Below, piece after piece: positions 23,674-32,107 of a stretch of 38,273 nt of DNA. Location of the stretch: the NCBI GenBank assembly GCA_902810745.1, contig CADDYW010000037.1:1-38273 (forward strand). The letters run 5' to 3'. The notes under the pieces were generated by a model, which saw only the letters and a list, made by a program, of their open reading frames with translations, did not search any database and was not told where the DNA came from. Each line of letters opens with the position of its first letter. Position 1 is the stretch's first letter. A program made the translations under genes and the position numbers. This DNA is from Chloroflexota bacterium. Lineage in GTDB: Bacteria > Chloroflexota > UBA6077 > FW602-bin22 > CADDYW01.

Positions 23674-25791
23674 TCACCCACCGCCGATCACTCCAATCGT
23701 CTGAACAGTCACCTGCCAGGGAATCTCCTCGTAGGCGATGACGGCGAGATTGGGCAGGTGCCGCTCGACCAGCCGGCGCAGCGGCAGACGCAGCCGGCCG
23801 GGGACGAGCAGTGCCGGTACTCCCTGCGTCGCCGCGCGCTCCATGCCCCGCGCGATGTCCTGCAACAGGGCCTGCGCCGTTCCCGGATCGAGCGCGAGGA
23901 TCGGCCCCTGGTCCGTACTCTGAACCGCTCCCGCCAGGTGCTGCAGCCAGCGCGGCGCCAGCGCCAGGACGTCCACCTTGCCGTGCTCGTCGCTCAGGCT
24001 CGAGACGATGACGCGCCCGAGCGCCTGGCGGACCAGCTCGGTCAGCTGGCACGGGTCGCGGGTGACCCGCGCGTGATCGGAGAGCGTTTCGAGGATCACC
24101 ACCAGGTTCCGAATCGGGACATGCTCGCGTAACAGGTTCTGGAGAACGCGCTGGATCTCGCCGAGCGAGAGCAGGTCGGGAACAAGCTCGTTCACCAGCG
24201 CCGGATTGTCGGCCTTCACCGCGTCGAGTAGGTTCTGAACGTCCTGACGTGTCAGCAGATCCGGTCCGTGCGCGCGAAGAACCTCGGTGAGATGGGTAAT
24301 GATGACCGAGGCCGGATCGACGACGGTGTAGCCGAGCACCTCGGCCTGGTGCCGCTCCTCTGGCTCGACCCACACCGCCGGGAGGCCGAAGGCCGGGTCG
24401 CGGACCGCCATCCCTTTAATCTGGGTGGCGCCATCGCCGGCACCCAGCGCCAGGTAGCGATCCGACCAGACCTGCCCGCGTGCCACCTCCACCCCGCGAA
24501 TGAGGATGGCGTAGGTATTCGGTGACAGCTGGAGATTATCTCGCACCCGGATCGTCGGCAGCACCAGCCCGAGATCCGCCGCGAGCTGCCGCCGAACACC
24601 AGAAACCCGCTGGAGGAGATCGCCAGGGCGCTCACCGGTGGATGCTACCATCCCGCCGGCCGGGCCACCGACGCTGGCGCCGGCCAGGGGCACCAGACCA
24701 AAGCCCAACTCGAGTTCGATCGGATCGACGTGGAGCAGGGCATTCAAGCTCTCCTTCTCGGCAGGAGCGGGCTGCGCGGGCGCAGCGGCGCTCGTCGTCG
24801 GTCCGGACTTTCCCTCCGCGCGGAGCAGATAGGCGCCAGCGCCGACGCATCCGGCCATGAAGACGAAGGGGATCTTCGGCATGCCCGGGGCCAGCCCGAG
24901 TAGCGCGATCATCCCGGCGACGATGCCAAGAACGCGCGGCTGCGAGAATAGCTGCTGGACGAGATCCTCGCCTAGCTGTCGATCGGAGCCCGAACGGGTG
25001 ACGACGATGCCACTTGCCGTGGCGATAAGCAGGGCCGGGATCTGCGCGACCAGGCCATCGCCGACGGTCAGCAGAGCGTACGTCTGGAGCGCCTGATCGA
25101 TCGGCAGGTGCCGCTGGAGAACGCCGATCGTCAGGCCACCGAGGAGATTCACCACGATGAGGACGATGCCCGCGATGGCATCGCCCTTGACGAACTTGCT
25201 GGCGCCGTCCATCGCGCCGTAGAAGTCGGCCTCGCGCTGGACCTTTCGCCGCCGCCGCCGCGCTTCTTCCTCGTTGATAATTCCGGCGTTCAGGTCGGCG
25301 TCGATCGCCATCTGCTTGCCGGGCATCGCGTCCAGGGTGAAGCGCGCCGCCACCTCGGCGACCCGACCCGCGCCGTTCGTGATCACGACGAACTGAATCA
25401 CGACCAGGATCAGAAAGACGACGAAGCCAACCACGTAGTTGCCGCCGACGACGAAGTTCCCGAAGGCAGCGATGACGTGGCCGGCCTGACCCTGGAGGAG
25501 AATCAGACGACCTGACGATACGTTGATGGCCAGGCGAAACAGCGTCGCGAACAGCAGGAGCGACGGAAAGACCGAGAAGTCGAGCGGCTCGCGGACCGAC
25601 ACCGATACCAGCAGGATCAGCAGCGCCAGGGTGAGATTGGTGGTGATGAATAGGTCGAGGAGAACCGGCGGCATCGGGATGACCAGCATCGCGACAATGA
25701 GGGCGAGACCAGCGGCCAGGATCAGATCGCTCTGACGGAGTAACGATCCGAGGCCGGGTGTTCCGCGCGAGCGCTGGGCGACGGTGGCCAT
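23674..25791 (-). CDS. flhA: Flagellar export gate protein FlhA
   Basis: FlhA forms the nonameric ring of the type III export gate. The 705-residue protein has about eight N-terminal membrane helices with the FHIPEP-family core: FPSLLLFATLFRLAINVSSG, then RLILLQGQAGHVIAAFGNFV, ITNGAGRVAEVAARFTLDAM, PGKQMAIDADLNAGIINEEE and DFYGAMDGASKFVKGDAIAG. The C-terminal cytoplasmic domain (about 340-705) includes DPASVIITHLTEVLRAHGPD and RNLVVILETLSDHARVTRDP. All conserved blocks are present. It starts three bases after the flhB stop, with AAGGAG upstream. Confidence 0.98.
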   Translation of the reverse strand: MATVAQRSRGTPGLGSLLRQSDLILAAGLALIVAMLVIPMPPVLLDLFITTNLTLALLILLVSVSVREPLDFSVFPSLLLFATLFRLAINVSSGRLILLQGQAGHVIAAFGNFVVGGNYVVGFVVFLILVVIQFVVITNGAGRVAEVAARFTLDAMPGKQMAIDADLNAGIINEEEARRRRRKVQREADFYGAMDGASKFVKGDAIAGIVLIVVNLLGGLTIGVLQRHLPIDQALQTYALLTVGDGLVAQIPALLIATASGIVVTRSGSDRQLGEDLVQQLFSQPRVLGIVAGMIALLGLAPGMPKIPFVFMAGCVGAGAYLLRAEGKSGPTTSAAAPAQPAPAEKESLNALLHVDPIELELGFGLVPLAGASVGGPAGGMVASTGERPGDLLQRVSGVRRQLAADLGLVLPTIRVRDNLQLSPNTYAILIRGVEVARGQVWSDRYLALGAGDGATQIKGMAVRDPAFGLPAVWVEPEERHQAEVLGYTVVDPASVIITHLTEVLRAHGPDLLTRQDVQNLLDAVKADNPALVNELVPDLLSLGEIQRVLQNLLREHVPIRNLVVILETLSDHARVTRDPCQLTELVRQALGRVIVSSLSDEHGKVDVLALAPRWLQHLAGAVQSTDQGPILALDPGTAQALLQDIARGMERAATQGVPALLVPGRLRLPLRRLVERHLPNLAVIAYEEIPWQVTVQTIGVIGGG

Positions 25792-25794
25792 CCT

Positions 25795-26844
25795 CTAGCT
25801 CCTTCGGCGAACCGTGAAGACGTAGGCCAGGATCTCCGCCACGGCCTGGTAAAGAGGAGAAGGGATCGGCTGACCGACCTCCACCGATCGATATAAGGCA
25901 CGTGCGAGCGGTGGATTCGGCAAGACCGGCACCCGATGCTCGCGGGCGATCGCGATGATGCGTGCCGCGAGCAGGTCGGCTCCTTTCGCGACCACCTCCG
26001 GCGCGGTCTTGCTCGCGTCGTAGGCCAGCGCCACCGCGACGTGCGTCGGGTTCACGATGACCACCGTCGCCTCCGGTACGCGGTGCATCATGCGGCTTCG
26101 AGCCATCCGCCGCTGCTGCGCGCGAATCCGCCCGCGGACGTTCGGGTCACCCTCGCTCTGGCGGAGCTCCTCGCGCAGCTCGTGGCGGGTCATCCGTGCC
26201 CGCTTGAGAAACTGCCAGCGCCGATAGGCCACGTCCACGACCGCCAGGATCACCAGCGCCCCGGCGCCATCGCGGGCCACCTCGAGGGCACTGCCGCCGA
26301 GCACGCCGAGCTGCATGCCGAATCCCCCGGCAACCGCCGTCGGCAGCTCCTCCAGCACCCGCCGCGCCGGTCCTTGGATGGCCAGGCAGACGACGCTGAG
26401 CTTGAGCAGCGGCCAGAGCAGCCCGACGAGCGCGTCGGGGCCAAGGAGGCGTCGAAACCCCACCAGCGGATTCAGCCGCCCGGGATCGGGGCGCAGCGCG
26501 CCGTAGGCGAGTCGGCCCCGGATCTGGAAGAGCCCAGCGGCGAGGGCAACCAGCGCGGCGGGCAGGGTCACGCCGGCGAGGATCACCAGCGCGGCGGAGC
26601 CCATCGGCACGAACAGCCCCGGCAGATCGCCGGCCGTCAGCGTGGCCTGGCTCGATCGCAGCAGCCCGGCGCGCAGTGCCGCGGTGGCCCGACTGAGAAA
26701 TGCGGGCGCGACCTGCTGAAAGCCGATCACCGCGGCGAGCAGCGCCACGGCACCGATCAGATCCTGGGAGCGAGCGGTGTCTCCCCGCTCGCTCAGCTCA
26801 TGGAGTCGACGGGCGGTTGGCGCTTCGGTGCGTTCGTCGCTCAC
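25795..26844 (-). CDS. flhB: Flagellar export switch protein FlhB
   Basis: FlhB controls substrate specificity of the export gate by self-cleavage. The 349-residue protein starts ERTEAPTARRLHELSERGDT (about residue 4), the standard start, with four membrane helices before residue 210. The autocleavage motif NPTH is intact in VIVNPTHVAVALAYD. It is followed by PEVVAKGADLLAARIIAIAR and VPVLPNPPLARALYRSVEVG, the FlhB-C signature. The tail after this is short (about 30 residues). The GTG at 26844 lies eight bases after the fliR stop. Confidence 0.97.
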   Translation of the reverse strand: MSDERTEAPTARRLHELSERGDTARSQDLIGAVALLAAVIGFQQVAPAFLSRATAALRAGLLRSSQATLTAGDLPGLFVPMGSAALVILAGVTLPAALVALAAGLFQIRGRLAYGALRPDPGRLNPLVGFRRLLGPDALVGLLWPLLKLSVVCLAIQGPARRVLEELPTAVAGGFGMQLGVLGGSALEVARDGAGALVILAVVDVAYRRWQFLKRARMTRHELREELRQSEGDPNVRGRIRAQQRRMARSRMMHRVPEATVVIVNPTHVAVALAYDASKTAPEVVAKGADLLAARIIAIAREHRVPVLPNPPLARALYRSVEVGQPIPSPLYQAVAEILAYVFTVRRRS

Positions 26845-26851
26845 GCTGTCC

Positions 26852-27619
26852 TCACCGCCGCGTCACTACTGCCAGGACGTCCGGCAGGTGACCGAAGAGA
26901 TGCTGGAGCTGACTTGCGGTCACCGGCAGAAGCAGCGCCAGGACCACGAGGGCGATCCCGCTCTTCGTCGGAAGTCCCACCGCGAAGAGATTGAACGACG
27001 GCGCCGCGCGGCTCAGCACCGCCAGCGTGACGTCCACCAGGAGCAGCACGGTCACCAGGGGCAGGGCCATGGTCAGCGCGGCCACCACCAAGCCGGAAAA
27101 GAACGTCGCGATCCTCCCCGGGTCGGCAAGCTGGAGGGAACCGCCAACCGGCGCGATCTGAAAAAGCTCGTCGAGCGCCAGGAGGAACAGGTGATGCCCG
27201 TTCAGATCCAGGAAGAGCACCGCGGCGAAGGCCCCCAGAAAGCGCTCGAGTGGGCCGGCCGGGTGGCCAGCCAATGGGTCCAGGCTCGTGCCGAAGGTGA
27301 ATCCCGCCTGGTAGTCGATCAAGCCCGCGGCGACCTGCAGGGCCGAGACCAGGAGAGTGCTGGCCACGCCAAAGAACAGCCCGAGCGCCAGCTCCTGCGC
27401 CAGCGCGATCGGGCCGGCCTGGAGCCGCGGCACGGCTACCGCCGTAGGAACACCCGGCGCCAGGGCGAGGGCGATCCCGAGGCCAAGGAAGATCCGCGCC
27501 GGCAGAGGCACGCCCGGCCAGGCCGCGAGCGGACCCACTGCCATCGCCGCCATCGTCCGGACCGCGACCAGCAGGAACAGCGTGAAGTTTGCCCCCTGCA
27601 GCAGGGCGAGAACGTCCAT
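26852..27619 (-). CDS. fliR: Flagellar biosynthetic protein FliR
   Basis: FliR is part of the FliPQR export channel in the membrane. The 255-residue protein has about six hydrophobic helices. Recognisable are FTLFLLVAVRTMAAMAVGPL at the start, IALAQELALGLFFGVASTLL and DYQAGFTFGTSLDPLAG with its Asp-rich signature, and NGHHLFLLALDELFQIAPVG. It starts at an ATG overlapping the fliQ stop (TGATG). A second minus-strand frame over nearly the same interval is Gly/Arg/Pro-rich and is a shadow. Confidence 0.96.
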   Translation of the reverse strand: MDVLALLQGANFTLFLLVAVRTMAAMAVGPLAAWPGVPLPARIFLGLGIALALAPGVPTAVAVPRLQAGPIALAQELALGLFFGVASTLLVSALQVAAGLIDYQAGFTFGTSLDPLAGHPAGPLERFLGAFAAVLFLDLNGHHLFLLALDELFQIAPVGGSLQLADPGRIATFFSGLVVAALTMALPLVTVLLLVDVTLAVLSRAAPSFNLFAVGLPTKSGIALVVLALLLPVTASQLQHLFGHLPDVLAVVTRR

Positions 27620-27888
27620 CAGCGGGCAACCATGGCCAGGTGGCTGAGAATGCCCACGGTGTAGTCGACGGCCGTCTGGAGCATCCAGGGCCCCAGGAGG
27701 ATCAGCAGGACGCCGAGCGCGACCAGCTTCGGAACGAACGACAGGGTCATCTCGTTGATCTGGGTCATCGCCTGGAAGACGCTCACGACAATCCCCACGG
27801 TCAAGATGACGAGCAGCGCGGGCCCCCCGAGGCTCAGCGCGACGATCAGGGCGCCGTGGGCGAGATCAAGCGTCGTCTGCTGGCTCAC
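27619..27888 (-). CDS. fliQ: Flagellar biosynthetic protein FliQ
   Basis: FliQ is a small export-channel protein with two membrane helices. The GTG at 27888 gives 89 residues, the family length, with GGAGGAG six bases upstream; ATGs at 27909 and 27906 would add seven or six residues. Conserved blocks are LALSLGGP-like ALIVALSLGGPALLVILTVG, SVFQAMTQINEMTLSFVPK and LLGPWMLQTAVDYT. Both helices are clear. Confidence 0.95.
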   Translation of the reverse strand: MSQQTTLDLAHGALIVALSLGGPALLVILTVGIVVSVFQAMTQINEMTLSFVPKLVALGVLLILLGPWMLQTAVDYTVGILSHLAMVAR

Positions 27889-27970
27889 GAATGCTCCTCC
27901 GGTCATCACCCTCGGCCCGCGGGCGCGATGCCCTCCCGCACGAGGACGCCCACGGGCACGATCAGGTAAC

Positions 27971-28762
27971 TCAATGAAAGCTCTGAACGAGCGATTGAAT
28001 CACGAGCGTCCAGCCATCGGCCAGGACGAACAGCAGCACCTTGAACGGGAGAGAGAGCGTGGTCGGCGGGAGCATCATCATGCCGAGTGACATAACCAGA
28101 CTCGCGACGACCAGATCGATCACCAGGAACGGCACCAGGATCATGAAGCCCATCTGAAACGCCGTCTTGAGCTCGCTGAGCATGAAGGCCGGGATCAGCA
28201 CGTGGGTGGGCACGTCCGACGGGCCCTCGGGCGAGGGCAGGTGGGCCAGGCGAATGAACAGGGCCAGCTCGCTCTGGCGCGTCTGGCGAAACATAAAATC
28301 CCGGAGCGGCTGTGCCGACCGCTCGACGGCGCTCTCGGCGGAGATCTCGCCGTGGAGATAGGCCTGGATGCCGTCGGCGTTCGCCTGCTGCCAGACCGGC
28401 CACATGATGTAGCCGGTGAGGAAGAGGGCGAGGCCGAGCAGCACCTGATTCGGCGGCGTCTGGGGGAGCCCCAGTGCGCTGCGGGCGAACGAGAGCACGA
28501 CGACAATGCGAATGAACGAGGTCGTCATCAGTAGGATCGCCGGCACCAGGCTCAGCATGGTCAGGGCAAGGAGCGCTTCCAGGGCAATCCCCGGATCCGC
28601 CTGGATGCCCGTCTGCCCGATCTGAACGCTGAGCGTCGGGTTCGGGCTCGCCGCTTCGGCCAGGGCCGGGGAGCCGACGATCAGGGCGACGAGCACGGCG
28701 AGCGGGCACAGGCGGGCAGCCAGGGCAACGGGTGCTCCGAGCGAAGGTCCTCGGCGACTCAT
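27971..28762 (-). CDS. fliP: Flagellar biosynthetic protein FliP
   Basis: FliP forms the core of the export channel. The 263-residue protein has a cleavable signal peptide, as is usual for FliP (LCPLAVLVALIVGSPALAEA). The family signatures follow: LALTMLSLVPAILLMTTSFI, RIVVVLSFARSALGLPQTPP, NQVLLGLALFLTGYIMWPVW, and VLIPAFMLSELKTAFQMGFM. It starts at an ATG overlapping the fliO stop. The end of fliP is separated from fliQ by 82 bases. Confidence 0.98.
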   Translation of the reverse strand: MSRRGPSLGAPVALAARLCPLAVLVALIVGSPALAEAASPNPTLSVQIGQTGIQADPGIALEALLALTMLSLVPAILLMTTSFIRIVVVLSFARSALGLPQTPPNQVLLGLALFLTGYIMWPVWQQANADGIQAYLHGEISAESAVERSAQPLRDFMFRQTRQSELALFIRLAHLPSPEGPSDVPTHVLIPAFMLSELKTAFQMGFMILVPFLVIDLVVASLVMSLGMMMLPPTTLSLPFKVLLFVLADGWTLVIQSLVQSFH

Positions 28763-29202
28763 CGACTGCCCTCCGTCGTCGGATCGCGACCGAGAGGAAC
28801 GGCGGACGGCCGACCCGGTGGGCCGTCCAGCGCGAAGGACGGCCTCACCCGCTGGAGCCGAGGACTTTCCAGGTACGCGCGGACCCGATCGATCAGCGTT
28901 CCCGGGCGTGGCGTATCCGGAGGGGCGTCGGCCAGGAGGACGAGGTCGTCTTCGGCGAGCTCCGCGAGAAGCGTGAGCTGCTGGGTGGACTGGGCGACCA
29001 GTAATCTCTTCCGCCCTACCGCGATCAGGACCAGCGACTGCTGCGGGCCGATCGGTAGCCGCGCGATCACCCGGAGAAGCCGATCCGGCGCCCGCGTCGG
29101 GATGCTCAGCCAGCGTAGTGCCCGCGTCGCGAGCACCGCCAGGCCCAGAACCAGAAGGAGCTTCCAGGTCAGATCGACGAGCGTACCGAGTTCGTTGTCC
29201 AC
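28759..29202 (-). CDS. fliO: Flagellar biosynthetic protein FliO
   Basis: FliO assists assembly of the FliP ring. The 147-residue protein starts at a GTG (29202) with GAGGAG upstream. It has one N-terminal membrane helix (about 13-30, WKLLLVLGLAVLATRALRWL). A FliO-type domain follows with LLRVIARLPIGPQQSLVLIA, VGRKRLLVAQSTQQL. The Pro-rich C-terminus is variable. Size, topology and the fliM-fliN to fliP position support the call. Confidence 0.92.
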   Translation of the reverse strand: MDNELGTLVDLTWKLLLVLGLAVLATRALRWLSIPTRAPDRLLRVIARLPIGPQQSLVLIAVGRKRLLVAQSTQQLTLLAELAEDDLVLLADAPPDTPRPGTLIDRVRAYLESPRLQRVRPSFALDGPPGRPSAVPLGRDPTTEGSR

Positions 29203-29229
29203 TACTCCTCTACCCGTTCAAAACGATAT

Positions 29230-30216
29230 TCAGACCGTGCGCTTGCCCATCTCCGAAAGTGAGACGATCTGAACCGCGATGTTGCCCGCGGACAGCCCGG
29301 GCCGACACCGGAACAGAGGGTAACCGGCGATGTGCAGCTCCAGCGTTCCGGCGGCCGCGGTTCCGAGACGGATCACGTCGCCAATCCGGAGCGAGGCCAG
29401 CGCCGAGGCGGAGAGCTCGACCTGGCCCAGGTCGACCTTGGCGTCGAGGGGCACCACGGCGAGCCGCTCCCGCAGAATGCGCTCGATGCCAGCTGAATCG
29501 GTACGATGCTGCTCGGTGAGCCAGGCCTGCTGGTTCAGACGGTCGATCACCGGCTCCAGCGCGACGTAGGGGAGACAGAGATTCATCGCACCGCCGACGT
29601 CGCCCACGACGAAATCGAGACGAAGCAGGGCGACAACCTCGTTCGGCGCGACGGCCCGCACGGTACGTGGATTGAGCAGAATGTCGTCGACCTGCGGCTC
29701 GAGCTGAGCGACGCCGTTCCAGGCATCGCTCACCGCGCGCACCAGATGGCGTCCCACCGCGTGCAAGAGCGACTGTTCAATCTCGGTCGGCTCGCGCTCA
29801 GGGTTGGTCACGATCCCCTGACCACCACACAGCCGATCGAGCATAGCCAACGTGGGAGGCAGGGCTAGCTCGACGATCATCGGGCCGTCAAGCGGGGGCA
29901 GCCGTAAAACGTAAATGACCAACGGCGTGGGGAGCTGCTCGACGTATTCGTCGAAGATCGCCTGCTCGGCAACGCGCATCTGGATCCGAACGTTCATGCG
30001 CAGATACGAGGTCAGGGCCGACATCAAAAGCCGGGCAAATCGCTCGTGGATCGTCTGGAGCGCCCGGAGGTGATCCTTCGAGAAACGACTGGGCCGTCGG
30101 AAGTCATACGGCTGGGGAGACGGGGTCGTCGTGGAATCCCTCTCCGACCCGCCTCCGACTCTTGCCACGTGGTCGATCCCCCGCCCTGGTTTGACCCGAA
30201 CATTCAGTCGATCCAT
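29230..30216 (-). CDS. fliM: Flagellar motor switch protein FliM
   Basis: FliM is the middle C-ring protein that links FliG to FliN and normally receives CheY-P. I use the ATG at 30216 (328 residues), with GGACGGAG just upstream; an ATG at 30294 is also in frame. The middle domain is clear: FSKDHLRALQTIHERFARLL, IFDEYVEQLPTPLVIYVLRL, MIVELALPPTLAMLDRLCGG, LNPRTVRAVAPNEVVALLRL. The C-terminal SpoA-like domain has LGQVELSASALASLRIGDVI. The usual CheY-binding start with LSQxEIDALL is not recognisable from either start codon. A 187- to 266-base gap separates it from fliN. Confidence 0.94.
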   Translation of the reverse strand: MDRLNVRVKPGRGIDHVARVGGGSERDSTTTPSPQPYDFRRPSRFSKDHLRALQTIHERFARLLMSALTSYLRMNVRIQMRVAEQAIFDEYVEQLPTPLVIYVLRLPPLDGPMIVELALPPTLAMLDRLCGGQGIVTNPEREPTEIEQSLLHAVGRHLVRAVSDAWNGVAQLEPQVDDILLNPRTVRAVAPNEVVALLRLDFVVGDVGGAMNLCLPYVALEPVIDRLNQQAWLTEQHRTDSAGIERILRERLAVVPLDAKVDLGQVELSASALASLRIGDVIRLGTAAAGTLELHIAGYPLFRCRPGLSAGNIAVQIVSLSEMGKRTV

Positions 30217-30482
30217 CTCCGTCCCTTGCACGCCATCACTTTCGTCGCGCAGCGCTCTTTCGCCTGGCAGCCGGATTGGGCCAGACGCGGGCATCTACCC
30301 CTGGTCCTCGGGGCGGTCCCGGCGCCAGCGCGTCCTCGAAGGCCTCGACGATGGTCTGCCCCGAGCATCCAGACGGCCGGTCGATGCACCGCGGTGACGC
30401 CGTCGGCAAGACGGATGTACCCGTGCCGTCGGGACTAGTGACCGCCCGATCCCGGCCTGTTCGAACTATCGCGCACCTTGCT
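30217..30482. other. fliN-fliM spacer
   Basis: In an otherwise tightly packed operon this 266-base stretch has no clear gene. The fliM frame is open back to an ATG at 30294. Another minus-strand frame ending at 30236 is open but begins only inside fliN and has no recognisable domain. It could be a decayed gene, an RNA leader or an unusual FliM N-terminus. Confidence 0.4.
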
Positions 30483-30848
30483 CTAGGCCGTGGGAAATTG
30501 CGCTGACGATACCACCTCGTTGATCCGAACTCCGAATCGCTCGTCGACGATGACCACCTCACCTCTCGCGATCAGGATCCCGTTGACGAGGACGTCGACC
30601 GGTGCGCCCGCCTGTCGGTCGAGCTCGACCACGGACCCGTTGCGGAGCGCCAGGACGTCCTTGATGAGCAGACGCGTGCGCCCAAGCTCTACCGTCACTC
30701 GCAGTGGCACGTCTTTGAGAAACTCGATCCCCTGCACCGGCCCCTGGCTCGCAGGCGGGGTAAAGGTAGGGAGATCAAACGCCGTGGTATTAGCATTCTC
30801 GTGAGGCGGCTCGCTCGACCCCATCGCCCGTTCCTCGATCTGATCCAT
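30483..30848 (-). CDS. fliN: Flagellar motor switch protein FliN
   Basis: FliN makes the lower rim of the C-ring and docks FliH. The 121-residue protein has an acidic/polar N-terminal segment and the SpoA domain: LKDVPLRVTVELGRTRLLIK, DVLALRNGSVVELDRQAGAP, VDVLVNGILIARGEVVIVDE, RFGVRINEVV. All FliN hallmarks are present. The ATG at 30848 has GAGGTGAG upstream and follows fliL by 15 bases. It precedes fliM here, whereas fliM-fliN is the common order. Confidence 0.96.
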   Translation of the reverse strand: MDQIEERAMGSSEPPHENANTTAFDLPTFTPPASQGPVQGIEFLKDVPLRVTVELGRTRLLIKDVLALRNGSVVELDRQAGAPVDVLVNGILIARGEVVIVDERFGVRINEVVSSAQFPTA

Positions 30849-30863
30849 CGCTAGCTCACCTCG

Positions 30864-31349
30864 TCATTGAATGACAAACTGCGTAAAGTAGACCGCCGTG
30901 GGCGGATCATTCGGCAGGCGCTGGCGGAGCCCGTCGAGAAGCTGCTGTCGGAGCTGATCCTTTCCCTCCGGACTCAGGAGCTCGGCGGCGGTTTTGCGCG
31001 TCAGCGTTGTGATCAGAAAATCCTGGAGCGCCGGGCTAGACGGATCGATCTCCTTCGCCAACTCGTCCTCTCGCTGCTTCAGCGCGTCTCCTTTGAGGTC
31101 GCCCGCTCGATGGGTCGGGTCCTCGAACTCCAGGGTCACCTGGATCTTGAGATAGCGGTATGCCGGGCTATCCGCGAGATTCACGACCCGCTCGGGGAGC
31201 GGGTAGCTGATCAACGCGTGTGGGACGTTGGCGCCCGATGTGCTCGCGGCTGCCGTCGTCGTTACCGGCAGCAGCTTGAGTTGCCATGCCGCCGCCAGCA
31301 GACCAATCGTGATGAGAACCGGTACGATGACCAGGATCAGGCCTTTCAT
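30864..31349 (-). CDS. fliL: Flagellar basal body-associated protein FliL
   Basis: FliL surrounds and stabilises the stator at the motor. The 161-residue protein has an N-terminal membrane helix (about 3-22, GLILVIVPVLITIGLLAAAW), a short Thr/Ser-rich linker and the FliL domain. PERVVNLADSPAYRYLKIQV, TLEFED, QDFLITTLTRKTAAELLSPE and VYFTQFVIQ fit the family, including the final F-x-x-F-V-I-Q. It starts at an ATG overlapping the motB stop. Confidence 0.95.
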   Translation of the reverse strand: MKGLILVIVPVLITIGLLAAAWQLKLLPVTTTAAASTSGANVPHALISYPLPERVVNLADSPAYRYLKIQVTLEFEDPTHRAGDLKGDALKQREDELAKEIDPSSPALQDFLITTLTRKTAAELLSPEGKDQLRQQLLDGLRQRLPNDPPTAVYFTQFVIQ

Positions 31350-32107
31350 TGACCACCTCGAACTGAAGCGTCTCGGCGCAGCAAGACCAGATCGATCCGC
31401 CGGTTTCGCAGTCGCCCCTCGCGGGTTGCATTCGACGCGACGGGATGAAATTCGCCATACCCGGCGGCGCTTAGACGGTGGGGATCGATCCGCGCAGTGT
31501 CGATCAGATACTGCGTCACCGCCAGCGCACGCTCGGTCGAAAGCTCCCAGTTCGTGGGGTACGGACCCGGGTCCGGCTGGATACTGTCGGTGTGTCCTTC
31601 CACGCGAATGTCATACGGGAGCGGGCGGAGATTCGCCGCGACGACCCCGAGGATCTGTCGTGCCTGGGGCCGCAGCTCTGCCTTGCCTGAGTCGAACAGG
31701 ATGACACCGTACAGACTGATAACGATCCCTTCGGGCCGTCGCTCGACCACGATCCCACCGCGCGAGCTTGGTGGGACGAGGCCGGCGAAGGCCGCCTGCA
31801 ACCGCGCGGCGATGTCGTCCTCGCCACTCGCCGGCTCGGGCAGCGCGGTCGGCTCGGACTCCGGAGCGACGGTCGTCGACGTGTCAGGAGCGACGATCGC
31901 GCCCGCCGAGTCGAGGGACTGGGCGGCGGGCGCCTGCAGAACGTCGACGTGGAATGCCTGCTGCACGCCTTCCTGGAACTTCTTGAAGCGCTGGACGTCC
32001 GCCTTCGAGATGCTGTAAAGAATAATGAATAGCGCCAGGAGAAGCGTCAGCATATCGGCGTACGTCACGAGCCAGCGCTCGGAGCCACTCCCATGCCCCC
32101 CCGCCAT
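31346..32107 (-). CDS. motB: Flagellar stator protein MotB
   Basis: MotB anchors the stator to the wall and carries the ion-accepting Asp. The 253-residue protein has the single helix WLVTYADMLTLLLALFIILY, with the essential Asp at about residue 18. A plug/linker of about 100 residues, rich in Ala/Pro/Thr, follows. The OmpA-type peptidoglycan-binding domain has FDSGKAELRPQARQILGVVA, IRVEGHTDSIQPDPGPYPTN, WELSTERALAVTQYLI and RRIDLVLL. The ATG overlaps the motA stop (TGATG). The OmpA domain implies a wall polymer that MotB can bind. The ion (H+ or Na+) cannot be read off. Confidence 0.96.
   Translation of the reverse strand: MAGGHGSGSERWLVTYADMLTLLLALFIILYSISKADVQRFKKFQEGVQQAFHVDVLQAPAAQSLDSAGAIVAPDTSTTVAPESEPTALPEPASGEDDIAARLQAAFAGLVPPSSRGGIVVERRPEGIVISLYGVILFDSGKAELRPQARQILGVVAANLRPLPYDIRVEGHTDSIQPDPGPYPTNWELSTERALAVTQYLIDTARIDPHRLSAAGYGEFHPVASNATREGRLRNRRIDLVLLRRDASVRGGQ

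Noticed and set aside
26841..27629. Second minus-strand frame over fliR
   Set aside because: Gly/Arg/Pro-rich frame without membrane helices; the other frame gives a clear FliR.
30236..30562. Minus-strand frame in the fliN-fliM gap
   Set aside because: Its only ATG lies inside fliN and the protein shows no family pattern; kept only as an unexplained spacer.
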